A stretch of DNA of 64,000 nt from Peromyscus leucopus. Taxonomy: Eukaryota > Chordata > Mammalia > Rodentia > Cricetidae. How positions within the stretch are numbered: position 1 is the stretch's first letter; each line of letters starts with the position of its first letter. The notes beneath the pieces are model-generated. The model saw only the letters and a list, made by a program, of their open reading frames with translations, was not told the DNA's origin and ran no database searches. A program made the position numbers and the translations under genes. This document shows, piece after piece, positions 1 through 11,039 of this stretch. The DNA is taken from positions 75,212,018 to 75,276,017 of the forward strand of contig NC_051063.1 in assembly GCF_004664715.2 (NCBI RefSeq), given 5' to 3'.

Positions 1-174
1 ATCTTCACCCCCCTCCCCAACTCCTCCCAGATCCACTCCCTTTTCCCTACCCACCTGACTTTGTGTCCTCATGTTTTTCTTAAGCCCATCCTTAGTGCTG
101 ATGTAAATCTTGGTGTGTGTGGCCACCTACTAGAGCATCTTCAACCCATCTGTTCAAATGTTTGTTTATTTTCA

Positions 175-386
175 CTTTTTAAAAATTCATGTGTATATGC
201 CTATGTGTCTGCAGGTGCACCACATGCAGGCAGGTGTCCAAGGAGGCGGGAAAAAGGCATCGGACTCTCTGGAATTGGAGTTATAGGCAGTCGTGAGCCA
301 ACCACTGTGGATGCTGGGAATTGAACCCAGGGCCACAGCAAGATCAGCAAGTGCTCTGAGCTGAGGAGCCATCTCTCCAGTTCCAG
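175..386 (-). repeat. B2/B3 SINE
   Basis: Reverse complement starts with the tRNA-derived head (ggagagatggctc at the right edge) and continues with gttcaattcccagc. The body is about 10-20% diverged by eye. Oriented opposite to the window and in the same sense as PLPP4. Confidence 0.8.
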
Positions 387-1429
387 CAATTTCCTTTCCA
401 TGGCTTTCTATTCTCTTGTTGATAAACATTGGTATTGTTTCTGGTTTGGGGTTATTAGAAAGAAAATTTACTATTTTAACACTTTGTACACATTCTTCTG
501 TGGATACATGCTTTTCTCTTGGTAATGCCTAGGAAATGGGCCTGCTGGGTAATAGGACAAGTATGTGAATGAATTTCACCAGAAACTAAAGACCAATTTT
601 CAGGGTGGTCATTTGAATTGATACTTCTACTAGCAATATCTGAGAGTTACACCCAAGTCACATGTAACTTGAGTCCACTCCCAACATGTGATGTAGTCCA
701 TTTTCTTTAATTTAGTCATGTTGTGAAGCACTGTCTTGTATAGGTTCAGTTTGCATTTCTCTGTAAGTCAATAACAGAGTACTTGTTCACATCCTTACAA
801 TGACCTTCTTTTGTGGACAGTCTTTTGCCTACATTTTTACTATATTGCCACCCCCACCCCTACACTGAGCATTTTATCTAAGCCATCTCACAAGCTCTGC
901 CTCTCAGTCACATCCCACACCCCAAACCTGGGTTCTCTTTTAAAATCACTGATCTGCAAGAAGGTCTTTGTGAAATACATGACTGGAAAATATTTTCCTT
1001 CAGTCTGTGACTTGACTTTTAATTTTCTTAATGCTTTTGGAGAGATAGGAAAAAAGGGGGGGTTTGGTGAAATTCTATGTATCATTTATTTTATTGCTTG
1101 CATTGTAGATCCCCTCTAAGGAATCTTGCTTATCCCAAAGTACTAAGGATGCTCTTGCTAGCACCCTCTAGAGGATTTCTCTCTTTTACTTTAATATCTG
1201 ATCTATTTTGGATTAGTTTTGCATATGGTGTGTTATGAGTCAAACTTTTTCTTTCAGTTTTTATTCAGGTTTTTTTTTTTATTACCATTGACTGAAATTT
1301 TTCCTTTCATCAATAAATTACCTTGCTATCTATGTCGAATTTATACCAACCATACATGTGGGTCTACTTATTAACATGGTACTGTTCCATTAACATGCCT
1401 CTGGAAAAGTTTTATTACTTTATTACTTA

Positions 1430-1600
1430 ATTTTTGTATGTTCATGCATAACCGTAGCACTGTGCACAAGTGGAGGTCAGAGAAAAACTTGAAGAAGTCA
1501 GTTCTCTTCTACCACGTGGATCTGAGGGATCAAACTTAGGACACCAGATTTGAAATTAAGCATCTTTATCTGCTGAGCCATCTCTCTGTTCACTCATCTA
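1430..1600 (-). repeat. B3/B2 SINE, diverged
   Basis: The right edge reads ctgctgagccatctctctg, the complement of a B2/B3 head, preceded by the gaggtcagagaaaaacttg body segment seen in other copies here. Confidence 0.7.
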
Positions 1601-2419
1601 TTCTTAAAATACACAGGGTCACTACAGTTTTTATAATGACTCTTAGAATTAGTACTTTAAGCATTTCAAATTTCCTTGGTTATTCTGGGTTCTCTGAGTT
1701 GTCAGATAAATTTTATAATAAACTTTTAAATTTCTACACCTATATTAAAAATAGAACTATGCTGAATCTATATATTGACCTCGGGAAAATTAGTAGCTGT
1801 GTTGTATCATCCTTCCATGAACATGGTATATATTCTACTTACTTAAGTCTTCTTCAAATAATTTTTTTTAGTTTTAAAAATATAGGCTTTTCATTTTTTG
1901 TTTATTACTTATGAATATCTAAATAGATGCTAGTGTAAGTGGCATTTTTAAAGTTTCTAACTGCTTGTTTCTATTATAAATATACAATCGATTTGTCATG
2001 GTGCCCTTATATTTTATGATCCTGCAAGACTAGTTTACTAGTTCTAGAACATTTTGTTGACTTCTTGGATAAGAAGTCTCTGTATTTTATTTCATTTTCT
2101 TATCTAATTGCACCAACCACCAACACAATGCTAAATAAATACATTGGAGACAGACATATCTCCATGTTGTTTATAAGCAAAACTTTAAAAAAGAAAGGCA
2201 TTCAGTATTGTACCATTAAGTATGAATTTAGCAGTGGGATTTTCACAGATGCCTTCATCAGCCTAAGGCAATTTCATTGTGTTTCCAGTTTAATGAAAAA
2301 TGCTATAACTATCAAGTTTTGCTTTTTTAAAATATCCATTAAATATTCATACAACTTTTTATTTTATTTTCTTGGTGTGGTTAATTACACAAATTAGTTT
2401 TATTTTCAATTTTAAAGGA

Positions 2420-2626
2420 TTTTTTAAAATTTATTTTGCATGTGTGTGCTCATGTGTGTGTGCTACACATGTGCAGTTGCCTGCAGAAGCCAGAAGAGGG
2501 TGTTGGATACCCTGGAGCAGGAGTTACATAGGTTAGGAACTGCTGGGCATAGTGCTGGGTACTGAATCTGAGTCATCCATAAGAGGAGTAAGTATTCTTC
2601 ACTAGTGAGCCACCTCTCCAACCCAC
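2420..2626 (-). repeat. B3 SINE
   Basis: The right edge gtgagccacctctccaaccc is the reverse-complemented SINE head. The gaagccagaagagggtgt segment and a TG-rich tail at the left complete the element. Confidence 0.78.
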
Positions 2627-3393
2627 TCTTTTCCATTTTTAAACCATCTGTTTAATTAAAGGATAAATTTAGATTTTTTAAATGTATTACTAAACTCATC
2701 TTGCTAACTTATTTAAGAATTTTGTCTCTGTGATTGAGGAATATTGGCATGTAGTTTTCTTCCATGCAATGTCTTTGTCAGATTTTGTTATCAGGATTAT
2801 TTTGTGACCTATTTGTGTCATCTGAGAAAACTAGTTGATTCCTTCTCTATTTTCTTTGAGAATGTAAGATTGATCTAAATTCAATGCATGTATGTATGAA
2901 AATCAAGTTTCAGAATTCCTATGGAATATCATCTAAATTAACCCCTCAAATAATAACATCAATTCATCTATATGCACATGCCATTATGAGATTCAATCAC
3001 ATGGGACTAAAATAGAGATACTGACATTTTTGAAAGGCCAATGACATTGTTCTTATGATAAAACTATAAAATATTTCTATATTTGCTTTAGAGATGAGAA
3101 AATCAAGGCTTAGGTAAGTCAGATTACCAAAGTCCTTGCAGTTACCCTGGACTTACACTTCTGCCTTCCACATTTCAGTGCCCAAAAAACATTCCACTCA
3201 GCCTCAAAGTTCCTGTGAACCAATAATCAACACAGTGCCGCAGTGACTGACAGTTGGAAGAGGACTGTATCTCATGAACCTGAGCAGCCTACAGTGGGAA
3301 AGAGAGGTGCACAAGAAGAAAAGAAGCTGTGCTGGCTAGTTTTATGTCAACGTGATACAAGCTAAAGTCATTTGAGAGGAGGGAACCTCAATT

Positions 3394-3567
3394 AAGAAAA
3401 TGCCTCCACTCAGAAGGCAGAGGCAGGCGGATCTCTGAGTCTGAGGCCAGCCTGGTCTACAGAGTGAGTTCCAGGACAGCAAAGGCTACATAAAGAAGCC
3501 CTATCTCAAAAAACAACCACCCCCCCAAAAAAAAAACAAAAAAGAGAGGGAGGGAGAGGGGGAGGGG

Positions 3568-3609
<42 letters not shown>

Positions 3610-3678
3610 GAGGAGAGGGAGGGAGGGAGGGAGGGAGGGAGGGAGGGAGGGAGGGAGGGAAAAAAGAAAATGCCTCCA
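3394..3678 (+). mobile_element. B1 SINE with expanded purine tail and target-site duplication
   Basis: A B1 body (gaggcaggcggatctctgag ... ccagcctggtctacag) is followed by A-rich sequence, (GA)n and (GGGA)n to about 3663. The 15-bp direct repeat AAGAAAATGCCTCCA lies at 3394-3408 and 3664-3678. That is a clean target-site duplication and shows that the microsatellite grew from the SINE tail after insertion. Confidence 0.88.
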
Positions 3679-3708
3679 TGAGATCAGGCTGTAAGGCAAG
3701 CCTTTAAG

Positions 3709-3896
3709 GCATTTTTTTATTTTTATTTTTTTTAATTTATTATGTATACAGTGTTCTGCCTGCATGTATGCCTGCTGGCCAGAAGAGGGCACCAGATCTC
3801 ATTACAGATGGCTGTGAGCCACCATGTGGTTGCTGGAAATTCACCTCTGGAGGAGCAGCCAGTGCTCTTAACCACTGAGCCATCTTTCCAGCCCTG
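3709..3896 (-). repeat. B2 SINE
   Basis: Reverse complement shows the head (ggctggaaagatggctcagt), the gccaccatgtggttgctgg segment and the A-rich tail at the left. It is inserted in the repeat at 3339-4503. Confidence 0.88.
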
Positions 3897-6339
3897 CACA
3901 TTTTTTTTTAAATTAATGATTGATAGGGAGCACTCATGTGGAGGCCCACAAAGGTTTCCTAGTGAGATCTGAGCTTGCTTTACCCAGCAGAGCTACATTA
4001 GAGGATTGCTTGACCATGTGTGTGGTTACCAGGTATTTGGAAGGGTCTCTACTTGGCCATGCTAGGGGGAGGTCTTTTGCTCCACCCCCTGGCATTCCTT
4101 TTAACAAGCCCTTTAGAGGAGACAGAAGAGGCTGGTGGATAAGGACCCAGGCCCTCCAGAAGCTATCCTGTGTTTCTATGGGTCTCTCTCCCCTCTATGT
4201 TTCTATCTAAATATTTCTTACTTCTCCCTCCTCAGGGGGTAAAAGTGGGAGGGGGACTCACATAGGCCCAGCCCACTGTGGTCCTGGGTCCTATAAGAAA
4301 GCAGGCTGCACAGGTCATGGGGAGCAAGCCAGTAAGCAGCACCCCTCTATGGCGTCTGCATCAGCTCCTGCCTCCAGGTTCCTGTCCTGACTTCCTTCAA
4401 TGGTGGGCTACAATGTGGAAGTATAACCCAAATAAATCCTTCCCTCCTCAATTTGCTCTTGGTCATGGCATTTCATGACACCAATAGTAACCCTGACTAA
4501 GACAGATACCCTTGGGTCTTTCCTTGTGGGTCAAGAAGGGTCCCCATGTGCTCAACAAAATACAGTTGTTGACAGAAAGCAGCTCCTTGATCAACTGTAG
4601 ACAGATGATAGAGATCCACATTGAGTGACTAGGAACCCATCACTTGCCCACTGAAACTTCCTTGCAAAGTCAACTTTTTTTTTTTTTTTCAAAAGCTTAC
4701 AATGCCCACCTTTCATTGCAAAGGTGTGACCGAGGAGGTTGATCAATCCCACTTGCAAGGACACAGTGTTCTGTGTCTAGATAAAACCACAGCACTCCCA
4801 ACTTCCAATCCTTCTTTGAAAGGCACTCAGTTCTTCCTAGTCAAGAAACACAATGGGTAGACAGCATACTTGTTTGGGGACCTTCCTGATGGAGTGCCTT
4901 ATTTTAGAAAATGAAGAATATTGGTTCAGGCATTGTTTGGAAATATCCTCAGGTTGCAATTCCTCCCCACCCACCCCTGCATTATGAAAGAAGTTCATGA
5001 GTAATTGTGAATGAGGCAGATTCTTGGGGTTGAGGCTGCAGAGGCAAGCTTCAGGCTTCCTGGGTTATGATGGGAACGGAAGAAGACCACAGAGCAGGTA
5101 GAGAGGTCTGGTGAGGCACAGAATCCAGAACAGTATTTTATTGTCAAGAGTTGAAATGAAAAGCTGGAGGCCAGCCAAGCCTTCACCCTGCTCCCCTTCA
5201 TGCTGCAGTTACTTTAGGCCAGAGCAAGGGACAAAAGCAGCTCCTGAAACTACTTCAGCTCAGAATGACAGCGATCTGAGAGACTCTGATTAGCCCTCAG
5301 GGCATGCATCACCACACCTCGGGAACTTTGGGTTGATGTAAAGGTTTCTTTTGGGTTTGGTTTGGTTTGATTTTATCAAAGCTTGTAATCCTCTCATCCT
5401 TCATGAGCATGCTGCCTCTTAAGTCGCTTCCCTGCCCGGGCAGCTCTGAGCAAGGTGCTCATCAAAGCTCAATGTCTTGATCTTCCCCTCAATGAGTGGT
5501 ACCATCTGAGGTCCCAAATGCCAAAGGAAAACATGAAGACGAACACAGGTGCAGCCTTCTTCTGAGTTTGGGACCATGGGGATAAAATGAACAGAGATTA
5601 GAAGCACTTGAGCTTATCACACCTAAGAAGGAAGACAGAATGCCTTATTCCTCTCAAGACCTTGACTTTGTGTTGCCAATCCCCAGCTTTCCAAAGTCTG
5701 ATGACGATTAGTAATCACCAGACATCATTCTTATCAGACTAAACTGCTATCCCAATGGAGATAAAGCCTTGGGCCACCACCCAGGACTTAAGTCACTGGA
5801 AGACCAGGTAGTTATGAGCACATGGATGGGAGCTGGCCACGTGGCAGGTGTTGGCTTAAAAGGTATTTTCTAAGGATTTGCCACAGTATCTAGCTAATGT
5901 CTTAAAACAGTCTGCAAGCGGTAGCCCCTTCTCCATCACCAGGGCAAGCTGTGTCGCCATGTGCACCATGGTGAGGGGAAGGTGCATGGAGATTCTTCTA
6001 CCCATAAGCACTCTTGACCTGGTCTCACCCCACTCTTCAGAAGTTCCTGTTCTAGATCCCTCTGGCTGTGTACATTCATAATTATGTATGATGCATTTTC
6101 CAACTAGTGTGCTTTGGTACTGTAACTAAATGGCCATTTGTATAATTATTTATTTACTATCCACTGTTATACATCACAGCTGCCGAGGAAGGTTGTTTAG
6201 GATGTCCACTGTCCAAGGGTGCCCAGTGCAGGAGGGAGGCCTGCTCCTGTTCACTTGGCTCTGCGCCTAGGGATGCACATCTGCTGGCAGGAAGGGACAC
6301 CTTTGCTTAACTGCCATAGGGTACTCTCTGTGCTCACAG

Positions 6340-6465
6340 TGGTCCTACCCTGTGAACTTTGTGAAAACAGGGACTATAGACTGTGGCAGTTTTATACCAC
6401 TGTCTCTTCCTGCATCAAACCCAAGCCAAGTACATAGCAAGTACTCAGTAAGCATGTGTGGAACG
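6340..6465 (+). repeat. L2 LINE 3' end
   Basis: gaactttgtgaaaacaggga ... agtacatagcaagtactcag ... taagcatgtgtggaacgaat follows the L2 3' tail pattern (agggcagggac ... tagcacatagtaggtgctca ... aataaatg). Confidence 0.65.
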
Positions 6466-6490
6466 AATGTTCTCCCTGTGTGCATGCATG

Positions 6491-6492
<2 letters not shown>

Positions 6493-6546
<54 letters not shown>

Positions 6547-6563
6547 TATGTGTGTATGTGTGT
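6493..6563 (+). repeat. (TG)n microsatellite with TGTA variants
   Basis: About 23 uninterrupted TG units followed by tgtatgtgtgtatg variants. Open frames made only of Cys-Val or His-Thr across it are not genes. Confidence 0.97.
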
Positions 6564-6629
6564 CCCATGCAAGCATGTGTGAAAGCCAGACGTTGATGTC
6601 CAGATGTCTTGCTCAACAACTTCTCTTGT

Positions 6630-7115
6630 TTGTTTTGGAGGCAAGGTCTCTCACTGAACCTGGACTATTTATTGTTTGGACAAGACAGACTAGACACAAG
6701 TTTCCAGGATTCACCAGTCTCCAACCCCAGTACAGATACATACTGCCACACCTGGTTCTTTCCCAGAATCCACCTGTCTTCACCCCCAGTACTGGGATTA
6801 TAGATACATAGTGCCACACCTGGTTCTTTCCCAGAATCCACCTATTTCCACCCCCAGTACTGAGATTACAGATACATACTGCCACACCTGGTTCTTTCCC
6901 AGAATCCACCTGTTTCCACCCCCAGTACTGAGATTACAGATACTTGCTGCCACACCTGGTTCTTTCCCAGGATCCACCTGTCTCCACCCCAGTACTGGGA
7001 TTACAGATACATACCACCACACCCGGTTCTTTCATGGGTGCTAGGGATCTATCTGTATTCAGGCCCTCATGTTGATGCAGCAAGCACTTTACCCAATGAG
7101 CCACTTCTGCAGCCC
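6630..7115 (-). repeat. B4 (ID-B1 fusion) SINE with internal tandem array
   Basis: The left edge ggaggcaaggtctctcactg and right edge caagcactttacccaatgag are the two ends of a reverse-complemented B4. The B1-derived middle has been amplified into a 68-bp tandem array (see 6745-7016), making the element nearly twice its normal length. Confidence 0.8.
6745..7016. repeat. 68-bp minisatellite inside B4
   Basis: The motif gccacacctggttctttccc recurs at 6745, 6813, 6881 and 6949, spaced exactly 68 bp, with a fifth start near 7016 (67 bp). Each unit runs through ccacctgt, cacccccagtactg, gattacagatac. Units differ by only a few bases. Confidence 0.93.
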
Positions 7116-8595
7116 AAATGAGTGCTTTTAAAATAGTTTGCAGCGTACTGGGAGTTTTACCAAAGATAGGAACTAAGCCACAGGGCCACAGGACAAAGCC
7201 ATGGGAGAAGTAGGCAGTGGATGTGAGATCCCTCATTTGACCACAGTCAGCAATTGTCTTCCTTTGTTCTTCAAATGATTAGAATCTTGCCTAACTTATA
7301 AGATGAATAAGACCCAGGGCAGAATATCAAACACTTTCCCCAAAGACTACATTAATAAAGGACAAAAAAATATATAACAATATGAGCCAAGTTCTTTACA
7401 AGGTCACTAGCCACCTCAGTATGGGGGAGGGGTTCTCCGTTAGAAGGCACTTCTGGGTGACAATCAAATGTTCCACTTAGTAAATAAGCCCAAGGAAAGC
7501 CAGGATCAACCTCCTCCTCTCCCCACTCCAGCAAGGACAAGGCCTTAGTTCATTCCCCGTGACCCAGAAAGCTGATGCAGATCACCCTATGAGAAAGAAT
7601 GACTTGGATCCTGGAACTGGGTCCACTGATGGATGGCAATAAGCACAAAGAGGTCCCCACAAAAGCTTCAAAGTTCTAGAAATGTCCATGTACTAAAATA
7701 TAGAGTACCCGATCTGCGGAGTGAAGACACTCATCTGCTTCCACTCCTACAATTCCCTGGTCCCCAGTTCCATCCCAAGCTTCTCAGTGAATGGTACCTA
7801 ATGTACAGGCATTCCTCCAGCTCTTTCCAGCTCTGGGCCAGGCCCATGGCTCAACACAAGGCAGCAGAAGGGCTCCAGAACATACCAGCCTCCTTCTACA
7901 CACCTGGCAACAGGGCTGGGTACTCAACACTCTTCATCCCAACAAGACGCTAGTCTTCTGTAGGCATGTGAAGCCCTCTTGGGAAGTAGATGGAATAGAA
8001 GGCAACAGAGACCACTGATTTCACAGCACAAAGGAAATGGTAGCTCTGCCCTGGCCCTGTCATCTCCTGAGGGAAGAGGAAAATCCTGGGTGGTGAGGAG
8101 GCTACAGTACGGATCTCTCTTACTAGGAACAAAGGAAGGTATGGACTTGCCACAGATGGTAGAACTCAGTTCATGAACCCAGACTCAGAGTTGTAAATGG
8201 ACGGTTTCATCAGAGAAGCTGAGGGTCCATGAGCCTACGGGAGCTTGAAAGACCTAGAATGCTAATTTTTTTTTTAATCAGGGATGACTATATGCAAAGA
8301 TACTATACAATAATTAACTCTGTGTTTCTAAGGAATAGATGATTTTGCTTAATAGATCACCAGGCAGAACAAGGACAAGGAGCTGTAGACAGAAAATATA
8401 TGGGAGCAAGACAAGTCTTTGCATCTCAAGAAAGCACATCCCATTCCCTTGAATGAGAATGATCATTTCTTTCTGTCCTTAGTGTGCCAAGGGTCAGAGT
8501 GCTCTTAGATGCAGAATGTATTCCTTTCTCAAACAAGGCTTTTGGCAATGTGGAATGTCCCAAAAATATGACCTCAATGATGACATTGGGATCCT

Positions 8596-8597
<2 letters not shown>

Positions 8598-8646
<49 letters not shown>
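8598..8646 (+). repeat. (CA)n microsatellite
   Basis: About 24 uninterrupted CA units. Confidence 0.97.
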
Positions 8647-8648
<2 letters not shown>

Positions 8649-9464
8649 ACAAATATAGCTTTAGTTCAGGCTTTATCCAGTTAAGCCAACTAATCATTCT
8701 GTTCAATAAATATCTGGTGGAGCTATTTTGGACTGTTAATTGCACCAGACAGTAGAGACACTTCAGAGCCGAGTCCTTCACAGTCCATGCTGTGATGGAG
8801 CTAAAGGTAGATACTGCAAGAAAATGACTATAAACAATGATGAAGGCAGACTCGATTAAACACTCTGGCAAGGAATAGTGACGGGGAGAGTCCAGGTTTG
8901 GGATCTAGAGTCTTTGATGAGGCCCATGGAGCCAGGAACACTGGGAGTACACAGGAGGTAGCCATGGGATGTCCTAGTTTTGGGTTCCTTCAAGATGAGA
9001 CTTTGAGATGGATTCAAGTACCAACAGTATATTAGCAAGAGGAACCAGAAAAGCCCCCAAGTGAGGCCAGTTGAGGAGGAAACTGTCATAAAGTATGGAG
9101 GAACAAGTGATGACCCTAGGTATAGCCCACTTGGTGGCTCTGGGCACTCTTGAAATTCACACAGGGCACAAGGATCTGGGGTGTGTATCCACCTCCCCAG
9201 TCAGAATTGCCTGGAGGCTGCTCACTCTGAGGATGGTTGGACACCAATTTCCAAGCATCTCATCTGCTGTGGGCACCAGCTGAAGGGCTAGAGTCCAGGA
9301 GAAACTCTTGGCAAAGAAGGTTTGGGCATCAGGTCAGTGTGCAGGGACAGAGGAAGGGCTGAGTGGGTGAACATGGGCAGTCCACGACAGCACATGGAAG
9401 GAAGGGGAAGGCAAGGAGGGCAAAAGTCAAGAAAGGAAAGGAACTATCTAGAGTGTTGCTGCGA

Positions 9465-9680
9465 AGTTGAGCCTGGGTTCTGATGTCAGACAATCTGGGT
9501 GTGAATGCCAGCTCTGTCATAGGCTGACGGTGTGTCACTTGGGGGAGATTACTATCCTATCTGAGCCTGGGCAATAAGACAAATCATAAGTAGCGAATTC
9601 AGAAATATATAATGAGTATTAAATGGAGTAGGGCTCTCCAGGCCTTTAACACAACACCTGAGACATGTTATTGTCTTGTG
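9465..9680 (+). repeat. MIR SINE fossil
   Basis: gagcctgggttctgatgtca ... gtgtgaatgccagctctgtc ... gtgtcacttgggggagatta ... tatctgagcctgggcaataa follows the MIR order (attc-cagctctgcc, tgtgaccttgggcaa, cctcagtttc). Confidence 0.75.
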
Positions 9681-10300
9681 TTTCTTCAAGAGGATGGGAG
9701 TGAAGGTCTGAGATGCAGACACAAGGGGAAGGAGAGGACCTGGGGCCATTACAGCAGCAACGGCCATGCCATGGGAAGCCTGGATATCCATGTTGCAGTC
9801 TAGGTATTGGTTGTGAGTGGATTGGAAGTCACTGAAGACTGAGCTGAGGGGTTTGCTGAAAGAGCCATTCTAGGATGTAGTGGCCTCCAAAAATATGAGT
9901 CACCTTTCCTTCATCTTCCATGCTAAGACTGCTGATGGCCAAGGATGAAGGTGCTGCTTTGCAACATAACTGGAATCCAAAAACTGATGGAAGGACAGAT
10001 TATATTGATCTGAATCATCCTAAGGTACCCTGACTTGGCTGTGGAAGGATCTGTTTCATTTGCCTTTGGCAGACATAACTCTCTGACCATGCTGACTTGG
10101 GCTGCCATCCGAAAGAGTTGGCATTTTCCAAGCAGCTGCCAATGGTGGGGAAAGTGTGCACTGAAAACTACTGGGGGACATAGGGAAGGAAGCTTGGAAA
10201 AAAGTGGTCAATGTGGAGGCCATGGAAATATACATATGCTAATGAGTTCTACTCAAAAGAGGAAATAAAGTACTCTTCTGAGGAAATGCATTTGAATGTG

Positions 10301-10303
<3 letters not shown>

Positions 10304-10340
<37 letters not shown>
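10304..10340 (+). repeat. (CA)n microsatellite
   Basis: About 18 CA units, starting after gtggaaaa. Confidence 0.96.
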
Positions 10341-10343
<3 letters not shown>

Positions 10344-10559
10344 GCTTGGTGATTCTGAACCTAAAAGATAATAGTTCTATGGCAAGGCTGAGTTCATCTA
10401 GGCTGAGGATGGTCATGGTCATTCATCTCAGAAATAGCTATATTTCCAAAGAAGGGAATTATGGAACACTGTTGGCTCCTGATATCTACCTTTTAAGTTA
10501 TTTTCAGCCTTACTGAAGTATGACTGACAACGAAGTTCTATATATTCAAGATGTTTATT

Positions 10560-10765
10560 ATGGGTTAAATCTTAAATGCTCCCTCCTCCAATCTCATGTT
10601 TGATGTCTTGGTGTCTCAGTTAATTGTACCAATAATGATCAATCTTGATTATCAACATGATTGGATTGAGGGGCACCTAGTATATTAGAATATCACACTT
10701 TTGGGTGTGTCTGTGCTGGTGTTTTCAGAAATGACTTGAATTTGGCAAATGTGTCTATTGTTACT
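10560..10765 (+). repeat. Lx-type L1 3'-region fragment (tentative)
   Basis: ttgattatcaacatgattgg attgaggggcac and cttttgggtgtgtctgtgct are typical of a rodent repeat with relatives here at about 52030 and 57085. Family name tentative. Confidence 0.5.
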
Positions 10766-10771
10766 GTTTAA

Positions 10772-10850
10772 CAGAGAGAGAGAGAGGGAGAGAGGGGCAG
10801 GGAGGGGGTGAGGGAGGGGGTGGGGGAGGGAGGGGGGAGGGAGAGAGAGA
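10772..10850 (+). repeat. GA/GGGA purine tract with G-quadruplex potential
   Basis: A pure purine run of about 70 bases apart from scattered T and C, with many runs of three to six G between about 10793 and 10845. The G-rich strand is the PLPP4 template strand. Confidence 0.9.
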
Positions 10851-11039
10851 CAGAAACACACTCCTCTGGAGAACCTGAACTAAGAAAGCAATGATGGAAA
10901 CTTCAGGAGGTAATAGAGGCTGCTGGGGTTTTGTCCTTGAATGACTCCATTCCACCACCCCCAAATCAGGTAAGCAGCTTGTCTCTAGCATGTGCAGGAT
11001 CATGATGTCCTGCCTCATTACGAGCCAAAATAATCAAGA

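Larger units (their letters stand above)
3339..4503 (+). repeat. Rodent interspersed repeat (L1 3'-end-like), interrupted
   Basis: Starts with gttttatgtcaacgtgatac and ends with caatagtaaccctgactaag, the two ends of a very common rodent repeat. I cannot name the family with certainty; an L1 (Lx-type) 3' region is likely. It was split first by a B1 with a microsatellite tail (3409-3663) and again by a B2 (about 3709-3896). Confidence 0.7.

Noticed and set aside
6745..7016. Regularly spaced repeat units resembling a CRISPR array
   Set aside because: The units are contiguous tandem copies without unique spacers and derive from a rodent SINE in a mammalian genome.
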